64,000 bases of DNA from Ciona intestinalis (lineage: Eukaryota; Chordata; Ascidiacea; Phlebobranchia; Cionidae), in contig NC_020175.2 of assembly GCF_000224145.3 (NCBI RefSeq), forward strand, positions 37,652 to 101,651, written 5' to 3'. Made by a program: the position numbers and the translations under genes. The notes below the pieces were generated by a model. It saw only the letters and a program-made list of their open reading frames with translations. It was not told where the DNA came from and did no database searches. Each line of letters begins with the position of its first letter. Positions within the stretch are counted from its first letter, which is position 1. Shown piece after piece: positions 11,201 to 22,786 of the stretch.

Positions 11201-14200
11201 AGCAAGTTTAACATGACAATGTCAACAATACATTAGATTTACATTTACAAGTAAAGGCAGAATAGACAACACTTGCTTGCCAGACACCAAGCTCACCCAG
11301 ATCATAGATTACCCAACATTACGTTACTTTGATGAAACAAATCTTGTTTACTTTATAAGATCAGGCAGTCGCCATTGAAAGTTAAGTTATCGTTCATATG
11401 ACAACAAGGCAGTCAGATTACTTGTAAAAAGTGACAGATACATAAGCATGTATGTTGATGTAATGTAGGCCAACCCTGGCTTGCATCTAAAGTCCCCCAT
11501 GCTACGAACCTCACCCACATAGAATAGAATGTATGTAGATATTAAGCAGAGATAATGAACCAAGATATCCACAGATGTAACCTCGCTATCAACCCAATGA
11601 TGTTTCATCCGTTGCCAAGGTTTCCATTGTAAGTTGTTCAGGTTTTATAAAAAAAGATCAGACAGACGTTCTGCTAGTATTGAAATGTTATTTTTCTTAA
11701 AACCAAAGTTTGTATGCCATACAGTGAGACTTTTATGCAAGAATGCCTAAACATTTAGTGTATTGTTATTTGCGAGTTAAGCAAAGATAAGATGAGTTAG
11801 GACTTAGGTTTAAGATGTTCCTTTATACCAAGTAAAAGTTGTCGAACTAACAGCGTTGAGTTAGCAAGAAAATGTTGTAATGTAAATTCTATGATGAAAA
11901 GCTTTGTCTGCTAGAATGCCAGGCATAATGTCATAATATCCAAACTATTGCTGCCAAGAGCCATGTTTAATAAAATAAGCCAAAAAATATACTTGGCAGT
12001 AACAGCATATGATTTCAACCTTGTTAATTATTTCCCAGTGCGGTTCCATCGCTAAGTATGACTGACGATGAATTATCCGCTCACCAAGCTGCGTTGGGGA
12101 TCCAACTGGAACCTTTCCATGCGGGGAAGGGCCTTCTTCCCCTCCCTAACATGGGTAACCCGCATGTGCCCCCTCCTATGGTGCAGTACCCACCTCCAGG
12201 GTTACTAGGGGGACACCCTAAGGGGATCAGGGGGTTGCAACAACCACAACAACAAGGTAAAAGAATGTTAATAATGCAACATTACCAAAATTGAAAATAT
12301 CCCATTCTACATGGGTGAGGTCCTTGTTAAGAATCTGTGATTTAGGCCAGAGTTGGCCCATTACCCCAACTTGACGATAAAAGCAACGTAATTAATATAA
12401 TATGAACGTAAATAATAAAATATGTTGCTTTGAAAAGTCTTGTTACAGTGGTAACACCACCAAGGCAAACTTATATTATAAGACACGTCACTTGGCACAT
12501 TCAACTAAATCATTAAACATTACAATCACATGTAATTATAAAGGAAATGCCTCTGAGTTTACAAACACTTTCATGCATTTTACGCCAAACAATAAACCAA
12601 TTCTGACCTGCTGTGTTACGGGACCTTACCAGTAAAGTAATACACAATGCAGAGGGTAATGGACCAAACATGGCCGACATCACATATATTTCTGCCACAC
12701 CAACGATATAATATACATACAATCTTCCCACCACGTATATAATAAATAACTAACACGCTACATCTACAGGATCCAACGAATGGGAAGATAATGAAATGTA
12801 TGAAGATTATTACGATGAGAATCAACAAGATGTTAATATGGGAGGTGAGTAGGCACTGCAGGATGACGTTTTAATTCGTTGGTTGTTGATTTTAATATTT
12901 TGTCTTGGTTTATACTGGTTGTAGAATTATATTTAGCATTATTCAGTTTATGTATGTATATGCTGTAAGAGTAACATAACAGTCTATTCAAAAGAGTGGA
13001 CTATGGGACTTGACAAGGCCAAGAACATAATAATCACATGCAGTGTTTCCAACAATATTTACTTATCCCCATAAACACAATATTAACTAAACCATCACAT
13101 TAATATTATATTGTTGTTGTTTAAGATGATAGCATTCCTGACCAACAGAAACATGATTACAATCACGGTGATGTTCATGATATTCACGATAATGATGAGA
13201 AGACAGATGAAGACGTGATACGCATGGATGATCATGATGTCATAAAAGGTAAACAATGATGGCTGTTTGTTTAAAATTAGAATTTAATTGAAGCATGGGG
13301 CATGCTTGACAGCATGCATAGGTTCATGGTGGTTATAGCTCAGAAGGGCTGACACACGGCAAGTCACTTTACAACCGTTGATCATATCCAGCTTGACAGC
13401 GTAAGTTGCTCGGAAGTCTTGAATTACATAATAATGTCAATGATCTTTGTAAATCTGGGATCCAATGGTGCCAAAGGACTTCTTCCTGTCATCCATATTC
13501 TATCCCATAAGGGTGAGGTCCTTTTTAAAGACCTATGAATTAGGATTTGCACCTCACCCATATATACCCATAAAGATGTATAATCATGTATCCACGCACA
13601 CCACTAACAACCTCCCTTCCACAGAACAACCCACCCAAGCCCCTTCCTTCCTACCAGCTAAACAAAAAGCTCTTTTTATGAGAATTCATCAAAAACGTAA
13701 TTTATCCACCGAGGGAAAAACTAACGAACCGTCAACAGAGGGCAGTAGTGGGTTAGGTGAGCATGAAGTGTATTATGTTAAAATACTGGAACAGTTTTCA
13801 ATTTTTACAGGAAAACTGCTGAAAAAATTACAGAATATGCTGGATTGTTTAAAAGTATTGTAGTTGGAAAATATAAAGGTTTTGGACTATTGGTTGCTGG
13901 AAAATGTAAATCCTCTAAACAAATAAATGAACCTATTTATCCTCGCTTGGAGGAAAACAGTTCTACAATAAATTTATTAAACTTTGCTGACGATACAATC
14001 GCCTAATCATTTGCCATTAGTGATTATTTGTTTACAACTTTACACCACCGAGCACAGTTACGCTGTATTTAATATGATGGGTTCATACCACCCGTCACCC
14101 CCCACATAACACATTACATCGCAGGTTCCACACGAAGCACCTGGAATTACTCAAGTGATGAAGATGAAAATAAAAACTTTAGTCGCGACCCTCGTAAACC

Positions 14201-15875
14201 TGATCCTTCATCATCAGTTCAATCCATCCTCGAGATGATTTCAAACAAGAAGAATCAAAACTTATCGAACATCGATGCAAAGTTGCTGTCCAAGGTTGCA
14301 GGGGTGATTAACATGACGACGTCGTCAGGTGAGATTGTGATGTCATAGCTTGTTGTATCATCAAGAGTTCCCACAGCCGAGTAGTGACCACTGTTTGATA
14401 TAAATTCGTTTGCCGGTTAGTTTTGGATTTGTTTTTGATTACGAGGCAAACCGTTTGGTAATTATATGCTGTTGGCACCAGGTGTACTATAAGTGTGATA
14501 GAAATATTGTGTCAGTTGTAATTATAGCTTCAAATAATAAAAATATTTCGATAACTTTGCGGAAACCGCAACCTTTTCATTGGTTATAGTTCTATTTTCA
14601 ATAATAATCATTATTACATCACAAACACAGGTTCTACAAAAACTTCCGATTACATCACTTCCTCGACAACCATGATGTCACCACCTCGACAACCTCATCC
14701 AAGGAAGGAGCGGAAGTCGAGCAGTGAAGCGAGTCCTCGAGCTCCATCTTTGAGACGAAGATTATCAACGAGCGAACTCAACAAAGACCCAGTTACAATC
14801 CCTCTAGTGGTGAAACAATCCTCCGATTCGATGCACGCCGAACATCCCGATCCAAGGATGACTTTAAGTCGACTTTTTGGGCAGAAGAGGCGAGAATTCA
14901 CCGCTCCTCTTCCAGGTTTCTACTCGGAGGAACTGATGCTTTCCGCATCCGGGAAGTTGCCGGGATTAAAAATCACGGTGTCTTCGGATAACTCCAAGAA
15001 GAGAACTTCCGATCCTCGTTTAAACCAACCAACATCACGACCCAAAGCTTCCGATCCGCGATCAAAAGGGAAACTGAACGATCCAAGATTAAGGGGACGG
15101 GCACTGTCAGCGGTGAAGACCGACCCCATCCCCCCCAAACCAAGCATCCCGGTNCAACCATCAGCGTTACTCAGCAAACCCCCAACCTCCGGCATCCCAA
15201 GTCTCCCCGAACTTAACCTCGATTTCGCGAACATCAGCGAGAAGTCAAAATCTCCACCACTAAAGTCGCCCAAGAGGTTGAGCCCGATCGCTAAGATGCC
15301 AACGTTGTCAAGAGCCTCTGTGACATCACAGAACAAACCGCTGAGTAACGATGAGTCAGCAGTAATAGAGGAATCATCCAAGGAAGACGAAGAACCAACG
15401 ATCGCTCCGTACGATCCAAGGTTCATCACTGCAGGGTCAACCAATAAAACAAGTTCGTATTTTATATCTTTTTACCTCACCCATATAGAATATGTATAAT
15501 GAACATGCATTGGACCAACTCTTGCGTAATTAACAGGTCTCCTAGCATCTTACCTACAACTTTACCCATATACACATTAACAAAATTATCAATCCATACC
15601 TAGTTACAATTACTGTATACCAACAACCATAGACATCCAATATAAACCACCATCCACCCACAGGTACCGCCAGCAACCGATCTCCGTATGAACCTCGTGT
15701 TCTCACCAGCCAAGCCAACATTCCCCCTTTATTTGATCCCCGCGCTACACCCCCCGAGTTAGTTAAACATATGCCTCTTCCTAAACTTACCCCGGCCCCA
15801 GGGTATGCGGGGAAACTCCCTAATTTAAATGGGGTAAAAGGGGATTTACCGTCAGGAGAACAACAAGATTTCTAA
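8277..15875 (+). CDS. ZC3H4: CCCH zinc-finger protein of the ZC3H4/ZC3H6/ZC3H8 family
   Basis: Thirteen exons: 8277-8579, 8805-9311, 9606-9722, 9968-10109, 10456-10565, 10760-11010, 12039-12256, 12770-12844, 13126-13248, 13625-13756, 14125-14328, 14631-15452, 15664-15875 (1071 residues; phases all close). The N-terminus is acidic (GEILEDGEIED) then Lys/Arg-rich. Three CCCH fingers follow: C299-C307-C313-H317, C338-C346-C352-H356 and C361-C370-C376-H380, with the same spacings as human ZC3H4. Next come GIKPLQKPPPGVGLLPTPP and HPIPSLFDI, almost identical to human, then FLPAKQKALFMRIHQK, WNYSSDEDE, and many DPR motifs with APYDPR near the end. Human ZC3H4 works with WDR82 in the nucleus to stop non-productive transcription (Restrictor). 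Intron 4 looks U12-type. The start could instead be the ATG at 8286. One N lies in exon 12. ZC3H6 or ZC3H8 are alternative paralogue names. Confidence 0.9.
8698..8788 (+). mobile_element. SINE tail in intron 1 of the CCCH gene
   Basis: ACAAGGTGTATGAAACAGAAC, then CTACGCGAGGATAAATAAG and ATTCATTTATTTAG. The tail makes up about 40% of this 225-bp intron and ends about 16 bp before the acceptor. Confidence 0.7.
10110..10455 (+). other. U12-type AT-AC intron (intron 4 of the CCCH gene)
   Basis: The intron begins ATATCCTTTT (10110) and ends AACAC (10455). A branch element TTCCTTAAC lies at 10429-10437, about 18-20 bases before the 3' end. These are textbook U12 AT-AC signals. Only this boundary joins CAT-G to AA-GAT-TTC-CCG in frame and gives finger 2 (CNYMH) then EDFPCKYFH of finger 3. 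No GT donor fits. Confidence 0.9.
10166..10345 (+). repeat. Dispersed 'TATATGGGTGAGGTC' repeat, two copies
   Basis: Two consecutive copies of CATTCTATATGGGYG, then GGTC.TACAGCAA, GGATTTAGGCCAAAGTTGG and CATTACCCCAAC, inside the AT-AC intron. Other copies are near 12298, 13487, 16440 (reverse), 17452, 25448, 30288, 37125 and 47728. The CCCAT/ATGGG ends of the first box are palindromic. Family unknown to me. Confidence 0.6.
11011..12038 (+). other. Largest intron (6) of the CCCH gene
   Basis: 1028 bp of AT-rich sequence. I see no known repeat family, tRNA or extra exon; the only notable point is a loose repetition of GTTAAACAAAGATAAGG (11117) as GTTAAGCAAAGATAAGA (11775). Confidence 0.4.
12298..12371 (+). 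repeat. Dispersed 'TATATGGGTGAGGTC' repeat copy
   Basis: CCCATTCTACATGGGTGAGG, then GTGATTTAGGCCAGAGTTGG and CCCATTACCCCAACTTG in intron 7. Same family as the copies at 10166. Confidence 0.6.
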
Positions 15876-15938
15876 ACGGTGCTTTTTACTTTTGTTTTTC
15901 TTTTTGTTAAATGCAGTGGTTACTTTGTTGCTGCCAGA

Positions 15939-15944
15939 AATAAA
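15939..15944 (+). terminator. Poly(A) signal AATAAA of the CCCH gene
   Basis: Canonical AATAAA 64 bases after the stop codon, followed by TTTTAGTTTTTTC, consistent with a cleavage/polyadenylation site. Confidence 0.65.
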
Positions 15945-17105
15945 CGTCGTTCAAAGTTTATTCTGTATGTTTTAGTTTTTTCTAAACATCTTTCCATGCA
16001 GGCTTAATTTTATTTGAAGTCTCATGCTGCTGTGTGTTTTTTAACGTTTAGTTCAATATAGAAGATACAACCTTTTAAGGGTCCAGACTATTTCACAGCG
16101 AGTTGTAAGAAGGCGATGTGAAGTAGTTTTGTTGAAAATCCAGGGGTAAAACGTGTAAACGATGAAAACACAAAAGTTGTCGTGGTATTAGTTTTGGATT
16201 TCTTATCCACTGACGCACAAGTTAGAGGTTGCCTTCAGAAGGCAAGTTGACAAACACTTTATATAAAGATCACAACTAGCTCTGTCTAATTTTTCTTCTT
16301 TAGTCTGCCTTGGAATTATATGTAAACGTTTAACCTTGGCTAAGCTGTCTAAGAAAAATCTTCTATACATTACTATAAAAGCCCTTGTCGCCTCTGGTCG
16401 TTAAACTATGAGAAACACCTTCGGAGAAGCGACAGGCTTCAACATTGGATAAGGTCCATGCAGTAGCACCCAAGGTGTTGGGGTAATACTAGTACACCAA
16501 CTGTGGCCTACATTCAATGTTTCCTGCAATTCCTGGCCTGTCTCACTACAGACTGACACTTTCAATTAAATGAACTCAGAACTTTCCATGTACCACACTC
16601 TGCACGCAACAGTTTGAGAACCACTGGTTTAAAGATTATTTCATATATTAAGTAGGAAAGGCACCACTTCAAAACAATATATGAATTTGACCTCACACCA
16701 GTGTTTGTCATGGACAATGGTTGACATACTTGCTATTGTTGCATCACAAATTCAAATCGAACACAATTTCGCCTTTTTTCATCCCCAAATTTCCGAATTA
16801 GAAATTTCTCTCTGCAATAAAATAAAAAAATTGTAATGCAACAATGCTCTAAATGAATGTAATTTATTTATCCTCATGTGGCAGGCCAACCACAGTCGTT
16901 ACAACACGGGTGTTCTGTTTCACTTCAAGCCCATTTATAACGTTTATAACTTTTGTTGGTGTTTGTTTTGATTTATGATTGATAATTTGGACAACCAAGT
17001 AGTCACTTATAATTGTGGATTTTATGATGAAACCTCCAACCACCAGAATGTAATCATACCTAAGTTCACAAAAACCAATAAAACACCCTGCACACCTGGT
17101 ATATT
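15945..17105. other. Intergenic between convergent genes
   Basis: 3' flank of the CCCH gene and of the cyclophilin gene. Holds one reverse copy of the 'ATGGGTGAGGTC' repeat near 16436-16515 and the SINE at 16852. Nothing else recognised. Confidence 0.5.
16852..17015 (-). mobile_element. SINE tail, reverse
   Basis: AATGAATGTAATTTATTTATCC, CATGTGGCAGGCCAACCAC, GTCGTTACAACACGGGTG, then GATTGATAATTTGGACAACC. A reverse tail joined to part of the body, 5'-truncated, downstream of the cyclophilin stop codon. Confidence 0.7.
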
Positions 17106-18084
17106 TCATTCTTTGATTTCTCCACAATCAGAAATAACAACCTTAGCTGTTGGATTCCCCTGATGTGTTCCCTTGGATTCCATCTCCTTCACAACGTCTA
17201 TGCCGTCAACTACCGAACCAAACACAACGTGCCTGTCATTTAAATCAGGAGTTTTAATGAAGTTTTTGTTTATGTTCACAGCAGTACAGCACAATGTTTC
17301 GGGGCAAACAAAACAACAGCGTCTATTATTGCATAATAGGCCATTAAACAATCAAGAGAAACTTTTTTGTGTGTTAAGGGGTAATTATTTTTTTCGGGGG
17401 CAAATTAATTCAGTTTTACAGCAACAATGTAAACAACATAATATAAATTCTATCCTACGACGTGAGGTCATACATCAAGGCATGCCATTGGGACTGTGGA
17501 ATTTAGGTTGAGTTGCTTTTTAAAACAAAAGTGCCTGATTGTTAGGGTAACAGGCCTAAATATACTGCTTTTCTGTATGACATACCGAAGACATTCGTTT
17601 CTATGACATTTATTTTGCTGATTTATAGCATGGGTCTACTTGATTTTGAATATATTTTTAAAACTCACATTCCATCCAGCCATTCAGTTTTCTTGGTACA
17701 AATAAAGAATTGCGATCCATTAGTGTTTGGCCCTGCGTTCGCCATTGAAAGAATCCCGGGTCCCGTGTGTGTCAGTTTAAAGTTTTCGTCCTTAAACTTT
17801 GACCCGTAGATACTTTTACCCCCCCTTCCATCACCCATGGTGAAGTCCCCACCTTGGCACATAAACTCTGGGATAATCCGATGAAACCGGCAACCCTTGT
17901 ACCCAAACCCCTTCTCTCCCGTGCATAAAGCGCGGAAGTTCTCCGCAGTTTTTGGGACGACGTCCTTACGTAATTCCATTGTGACACGGCCGGCAGCAGC
18001 ATTGTCAATTGTGATGTCAAAAAACACTTTGGGATTTTTCACGCTTGAACTTGAAGAAAAACGCTGAACAAATCGGGACAACAT
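17106..18084 (-). CDS. PPIF: Mitochondrial-type cyclophilin (peptidyl-prolyl cis-trans isomerase)
   Basis: Two exons, 17669-18084 and 17106-17232, encode 180 residues. I chose the ATG at 18084 ([14 protein letters not shown]), which gives a basic, Ser-rich, acid-free leader typical of mitochondrial import; the open frame extends nine codons further upstream (MFETLLVIK). The cyclophilin fold is complete: [43 protein letters not shown] and HVVFG. Catalytic and binding residues R69, F74, Q77, Q125, F127, W135 and H140 are all present. The intron splits WLDG-M/HVVFG. The family catalyses Xaa-Pro isomerisation; mammalian PPIF also regulates the mitochondrial permeability pore. Odd point: the usual HNGTGG loop reads GDGRGG. 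It could be another organellar cyclophilin, but the leader favours PPIF. Confidence 0.88.
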
Positions 18085-19566
18085 TTTGATTACAAGTAAT
18101 GTTTCAAACACTCCTAAATCTGCAAAAAAAAACGAAGACTTTATGAAAGAATTATAAGCGCATAAACAAACTAAGGCAAGTTGATCAAATCATTGACAAG
18201 CAGTGGCAAAACTACTGGTGCATCAAAGATCATATTAACCCCACAACCACTGACATTCAAAATAAGGATTACTATAATGCTGGATTACAAACATAACTGT
18301 TTCAACAATACTTATAGAAAAATATAAATATATTGCGGCCACAGAAATGGGCTTGCAAAAAATTCAGCCTGGAGGTTTTTACACCTAAATACTACAAGGG
18401 GAAACTTTTTAAAATATTACAATTTAGTTTCGTTGTTTGATAGAAATAATATTTGATAAAGTTGGGATTTACTTCATTGCTTCTTTGTAACATGTTTTGA
18501 ACTTTATAACAAACAAATGAAAAATCAATCATATTTACACAAAATATTTTGGTTTGCAACAATTAACAGAAAAGCATGAAAGAGACCAATGTAATATAAT
18601 ATATATTCAAAAAAAAAACCTTGTTAAAGGTTTTAAACCAATGAACCACAGTGCACTTGAATCTTGCAGAACAACAAGGTTTATTAACTCCTGTTTTACA
18701 AATATGTGTGATACTTGCTCAAGGGGACTTATAATTTGTTTCTGCAAATTTATTCTAAGTATATAAGAAAATGTGTCGAATTTTGTTATAAAATATATAT
18801 ATATATATATATTAATCAGTAAAACTTCCCCACCACAACAGTGTGCCCTGGTTCATTTATATATAATGGATTACAACTTACAAATATATATTTAATATTT
18901 TTACAACAAATTTTCGAATTTGTTTAAATATGTTACAAGTTACTGAATAGAAGGTTTAGCTCATGATATGTACAAGATATGTGAACACAAAATATTGCAA
19001 AATAATCTCATCAACCATATATAATTATGTATTTATTTATATACAACTCATATTTCTAATGCTTCCAGTCACAGTGTGAATTAAATTTGGCAACATTAAT
19101 CAGATAGTGAATTAATTTGTTGACTTAATTTTTTTAAAACACTGGAACAAACATAAGATGAATTACTTTGTATTGGAGGTTAATGTTTCCCAACTCATGG
19201 GTGTTTCATCAAACCTACTACACTGGTTCACTGTGTCATTGTAAAATTTAAATATATATTTATATTGTTTGGTATAATTGCATGTAATGTATATATATAT
19301 ATATTTTTAAAATTTAGACTGGCAAAGATTTGGTTATAACTTATACTTAAGGTTTAGGATGACATGGCCACCACAAAAGGTTGAGAAGCATATAAGAAAT
19401 AAACACCTAACACCAAAGCATTGAAAGATTAACATCTGTTGTACATAAGAAACATTATTGTTAGTAATAGACAGAGTAATGTTTGTTGAAGTTTAACCTT
19501 TATCTTAATTACAAACATTTTGTTCCATAGAAATATTGTAAGTTGGTTCCATAGAAACCCTAAAAA
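18085..19566. other. AT-rich spacer between PPIF and BTBD9
   Basis: Contains the cyclophilin 5' flank and, on the same strand, the BTBD9 3' flank. Very AT-rich, with (AT)n tracts near 18793-18813 and 19290-19305. No RNA gene or repeat family recognised. Confidence 0.5.
18793..18813. repeat. (AT)n microsatellite
   Basis: About ten AT dinucleotides in the 3' flank of BTBD9. Confidence 0.85.
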
Positions 19567-21396
19567 TTAACTTTCAAGAATTTCATCCGAATCCAGTGGT
19601 GGGGAATGCCCTGAAACGGAACCAGAAGACTCTGACAGTTGGACAGTGGCCGGGCATTCAAAGTGAACGCAGTGGAAAACTTCATTCGCGGTGTTTGCCG
19701 TCCCGATTATTCGGATAAAAGTTGCAGCAATTTGGTCGAACTGTAGAACCTGCCATGATCTAACTTCCTCCTTCCGTTTGTCGGCGACGATTGTCCAATT
19801 TTCTCGATCTCCCGATACCTCGATGTAGTAACTATAGCAACGATGGTCAATATCCCAAAGCAAGAGACGCATGGAGCTTAACAAGTATGGTTGTGCGAGT
19901 TGGATGATAATCGAGCCCACACCAAGTTGATGACACGTGTATCCAGAATCCCAGTCGTACAACTCCGTGTCTCCGTTGATGAGAGCGTTGCGGTCGCGAC
20001 TCACGCCTTCAATGATACACGCACATTTATCCACAGTTGCAACATTGCCTTGAGGAACTACAATGCCATTAACGGAGTTGACTTCAAGCGAGGTAAACAT
20101 TGCCTCTAGTGACACCAAGTGGAACAACTTATTCTGTGAGCTATGCGTGCCCACAACGCGTATATAACGAACAACACGCTGCGTGAAATGTAAATCCTGC
20201 CACGACCTGCACAGGAACTTTGAGTAATCAATGAGGCGCGTCCATTCCTTGTCATCCATAGAAACTTCAACATAATATGAATAAGAACGGTTGTCTTTGT
20301 CCCATAGAAGCAGCTTTATTCTGTTGATGATGGATGGTTGGCCAAGTTTAACTTTAATACACCTTTCCTTTGGTCCATTCTTCTCATCATTAATATCGTG
20401 CCTCGTGTAACCTCGATCCAAATCATGATTTCCCGAGTCTCCGTCAAGCAGTGATGCGCACATCTCACCTTGCACCACTTGCGCCCCATGTTGGGCAGTC
20501 GCGATATTCTCATCGATGCGCAACACTCCCCTAAACCTCAGCTCCCGATGTCCTGTCTCCGTCTGAGCTTTAATGGCGTCCAACAAAACATCGGAAGAAA
20601 TCAACGAACTCGGTCGAACAACGTTTAACAAATCTGGGAGAGAAATTAACGGTAGTCTCACAACAGACAGCAGTGTGTCTCGACATTTCTTGACCGCTTC
20701 TTCGTTGTCGTCGGTAAGTTGAGCGGCCTGGTTTACTTCACACCACATCTGGACAGCTTTGAAGATGGTTTTCTCGGGCACACAGAGAGAATCGCGTTTC
20801 AATATATGACAGGTCGCATCAAGGGACATGTTAAGGAAATCATCGCTGCATAGAAGAGCTTGTGCGTTTCTATCTATAAACTCAGCAGTTGCTGTGTATA
20901 GATCCGTTAATGAATAAAGCAGAGCGACATCGAATATGAGACAAGCATTCGACAAACTTAGTGAAGTTCGTAGATGGAAAGAAATCGATTTCTCCAATTC
21001 TTCGAAACCAAACTTATTCGCCAAAGCTAGAACTTCTATCACATGAGACTCTTTAATGTCACTCAGCTTAAGCTTTCCTGTGTAAATATATTGCAGCAAA
21101 ACCTCAAATGCTGAAGCACCAACATCATATATAGGGATCACTGAGTCTGGTGTAGACTCCCTCATACCACCATACAGAAGACCTCTAAAATATGAACTTC
21201 TTGCAGCTAGAATAACCCTATGTGCTGGAAATTCTTTACCATGAACCACGAATGTCACATCTTTGAAATCAGGATTCATAACTAGTGCTCCAATGTTTTG
21301 CGACAATACGTCACAATGATCGATTATTTGCTCACTGGGTTCGTTTGTCTCAGCGTTTGTTTCATCATTAGCAGGATCACACAACGATACAGACAT
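19567..21396 (-). CDS. BTBD9: BTB/BACK/discoidin protein BTBD9, single exon
   Basis: An uninterrupted frame of 609 residues from ATG 21396 (MSVSLCDPANDET) to TAA 19567, against ~612 in human BTBD9. The open frame runs six codons further upstream but from a TTG, so the internal ATG is the start. Domains in order: BTB ~30-140 (DVTFVVHGKEFPAHRVILAAR, YIYTGKL), BACK ~145-250, then two F5/8-type C (discoidin) modules, ~285-420 and ~430-585. Each discoidin module carries the WD..YSYY(V/I)EVS pattern. Metazoan BTBD9 is a probable CUL3 substrate adaptor linked to dopamine and iron homeostasis and sleep. The Ciona gene has no introns although its neighbours have many, which suggests intron loss or a retained retrocopy. 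It is divergent from GEMIN7, 622 bp away. Confidence 0.95.
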   Translation of the reverse strand: MSVSLCDPANDETNAETNEPSEQIIDHCDVLSQNIGALVMNPDFKDVTFVVHGKEFPAHRVILAARSSYFRGLLYGGMRESTPDSVIPIYDVGASAFEVLLQYIYTGKLKLSDIKESHVIEVLALANKFGFEELEKSISFHLRTSLSLSNACLIFDVALLYSLTDLYTATAEFIDRNAQALLCSDDFLNMSLDATCHILKRDSLCVPEKTIFKAVQMWCEVNQAAQLTDDNEEAVKKCRDTLLSVVRLPLISLPDLLNVVRPSSLISSDVLLDAIKAQTETGHRELRFRGVLRIDENIATAQHGAQVVQGEMCASLLDGDSGNHDLDRGYTRHDINDEKNGPKERCIKVKLGQPSIINRIKLLLWDKDNRSYSYYVEVSMDDKEWTRLIDYSKFLCRSWQDLHFTQRVVRYIRVVGTHSSQNKLFHLVSLEAMFTSLEVNSVNGIVVPQGNVATVDKCACIIEGVSRDRNALINGDTELYDWDSGYTCHQLGVGSIIIQLAQPYLLSSMRLLLWDIDHRCYSYYIEVSGDRENWTIVADKRKEEVRSWQVLQFDQIAATFIRIIGTANTANEVFHCVHFECPATVQLSESSGSVSGHSPPLDSDEILES

Positions 21397-22018
21397 ATTC
21401 AGTTTTATTCCCAAAATATTGGTGCAGTAACAGCCCTTTACAAATAAATTTAATTAGTTAAAAGAAAACAAGAACAGGCATAGTCGTACCATACATTACC
21501 GCTCCTAATATAGCGAAATAACAGACGGACCCAGCATACGTGCATACCGTTGTTAAACTTATTATTTTTATTTTACCAACATTTCAACCTTTCATTTACT
21601 TTAACTTTTGTTTACCCTTCAATTACAATAAATAGTGAAATAGATATGCATAAAACCTACGAATGAAAAAACTACAGCCTTCACAAGTCACAACTTTATT
21701 TTAGCTAATCTAATATGCAAAACAAACCAAATGCATTTTGCATCGCGGTTAACAATAAAGACTAACCTTCAAATTTGCTGCTAGAGGCGCTACTACATGT
21801 TTTTATTTTAGGGGTTTTAACAATGTATAATATACATTTTTTAACCGATTTACAAATTCTACAACATATTTTTATTGTTTATCAATAAACGAATGCCAAA
21901 TTACTACCTAGCACACGCAAAAACATGACGTTTACAAAATATCGTGACTGATTAAAAATTAAATGCGAGCCATATTTCGGTGCTCGCGTATGAAGTTTGT
22001 TTACAATCGTAAGCATTG
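21397..22018. promoter_or_regulatory. Shared divergent promoter, BTBD9/GEMIN7
   Basis: The 622 bp between the two start codons, pointing away from each other. AT-rich, with no clear TATA pair or CpG island. The GEMIN7-proximal side has GGTGCTCGCGTATGAAG. Bidirectional use is inferred from the spacing only. Confidence 0.45.
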
Positions 22019-22607
22019 ATGGAGAAAGAACAAGAAACACGGGCTCTTCTAAGAAAGAAGTTTTTAAAATCAATTTTGTTTGCAAAAGGTAAAACAAATT
22101 GAGTAAAATCAAAAGGCTGCCTATAGTACATACAATGTGGGAGTGTTAACTGTTAAACTAATCATAGGCGTAACGTTAGGGGTGGCTGGGGCCGTTTTGC
22201 TCCTAATTTCTCTTCTATCTGTTGTTTTAATTAATCTAATCTCTGTTTCTAAACTGTTACCATATTTAAATTGATAAAAAATAAAACTTATTTTATGTTA
22301 TGTACCCTGTTGTTAGATGTCTATAAAAAAACAAGCATTTTAGTCTAACTATATGCATTTGAGTCAAATTATATTGCATTCACCACGTTAATCAATGAGA
22401 CATTTTTGTGTTTCAGATAAAGAAGTTGTATTTAACCTGCATGAAAACACAACAGTGCTGGGAAAATTTAAAAGTTGTGATTATGATCCGGTACAAATAC
22501 TAGTAGCAGATTTACAAACTCCATCTGGAACTATAAATGAAGCTTTACTAAGAACTTCTGACATTATTTCCTATACAGTTGATCTACCTAAAGATAATAC
22601 AACATGA
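22019..22607 (+). CDS. GEMIN7: Gemin7, SMN-complex Sm-like subunit
   Basis: Two exons, 22019-22088 and 22417-22607, joined in phase 1 (AAAG|GTAAAA ... TTTCAG|ATAAA), encode 86 residues. Exon 1 gives ETRALLRKKFLKSILFAK, matching human RARAALRERYLRSLLAM. Exon 2 gives an Sm-like fold with EVVFNLHENTTV, VADLQTPSGTINEALLR and SDIISYT; human has VSQLQTPIGVQAEALLRCSDIISYTF. The protein pairs with Gemin6 as an Sm-like dimer inside the SMN complex, which loads Sm proteins on spliceosomal snRNAs in the cytoplasm. It is shorter than the human protein (131 residues) because the human N-terminal extension is absent. The short exon 1 is missed by simple ORF calling, which would start wrongly at 22395. Confidence 0.93.
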
Positions 22608-22779
22608 TTGTTCAGTTAACATGTTCAATATGCTGTGGTATTTTTGTTTATATTCAAACTGAAGATAATGTCACAATACCTTACTTGATGTACCTTCTTT
22701 CATCATTTAATTGTTACACTCTTCATTCATTGTTAGACTCCACAGTTAACTTGTTTAAATGCTGCCCAGGTTTTGCACA

Positions 22780-22786
22780 AAATAAA
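22780..22786 (+). terminator. Poly(A) signal AATAAA of GEMIN7
   Basis: AATAAA at 22781-22786, about 175 bases after the GEMIN7 stop codon. Confidence 0.5.

Noticed and set aside
14920-15444. 174-residue minus-strand ORF
   Set aside because: Antisense shadow of the large exon 12 of the ZC3H4-type gene; no splice signals or family similarity.
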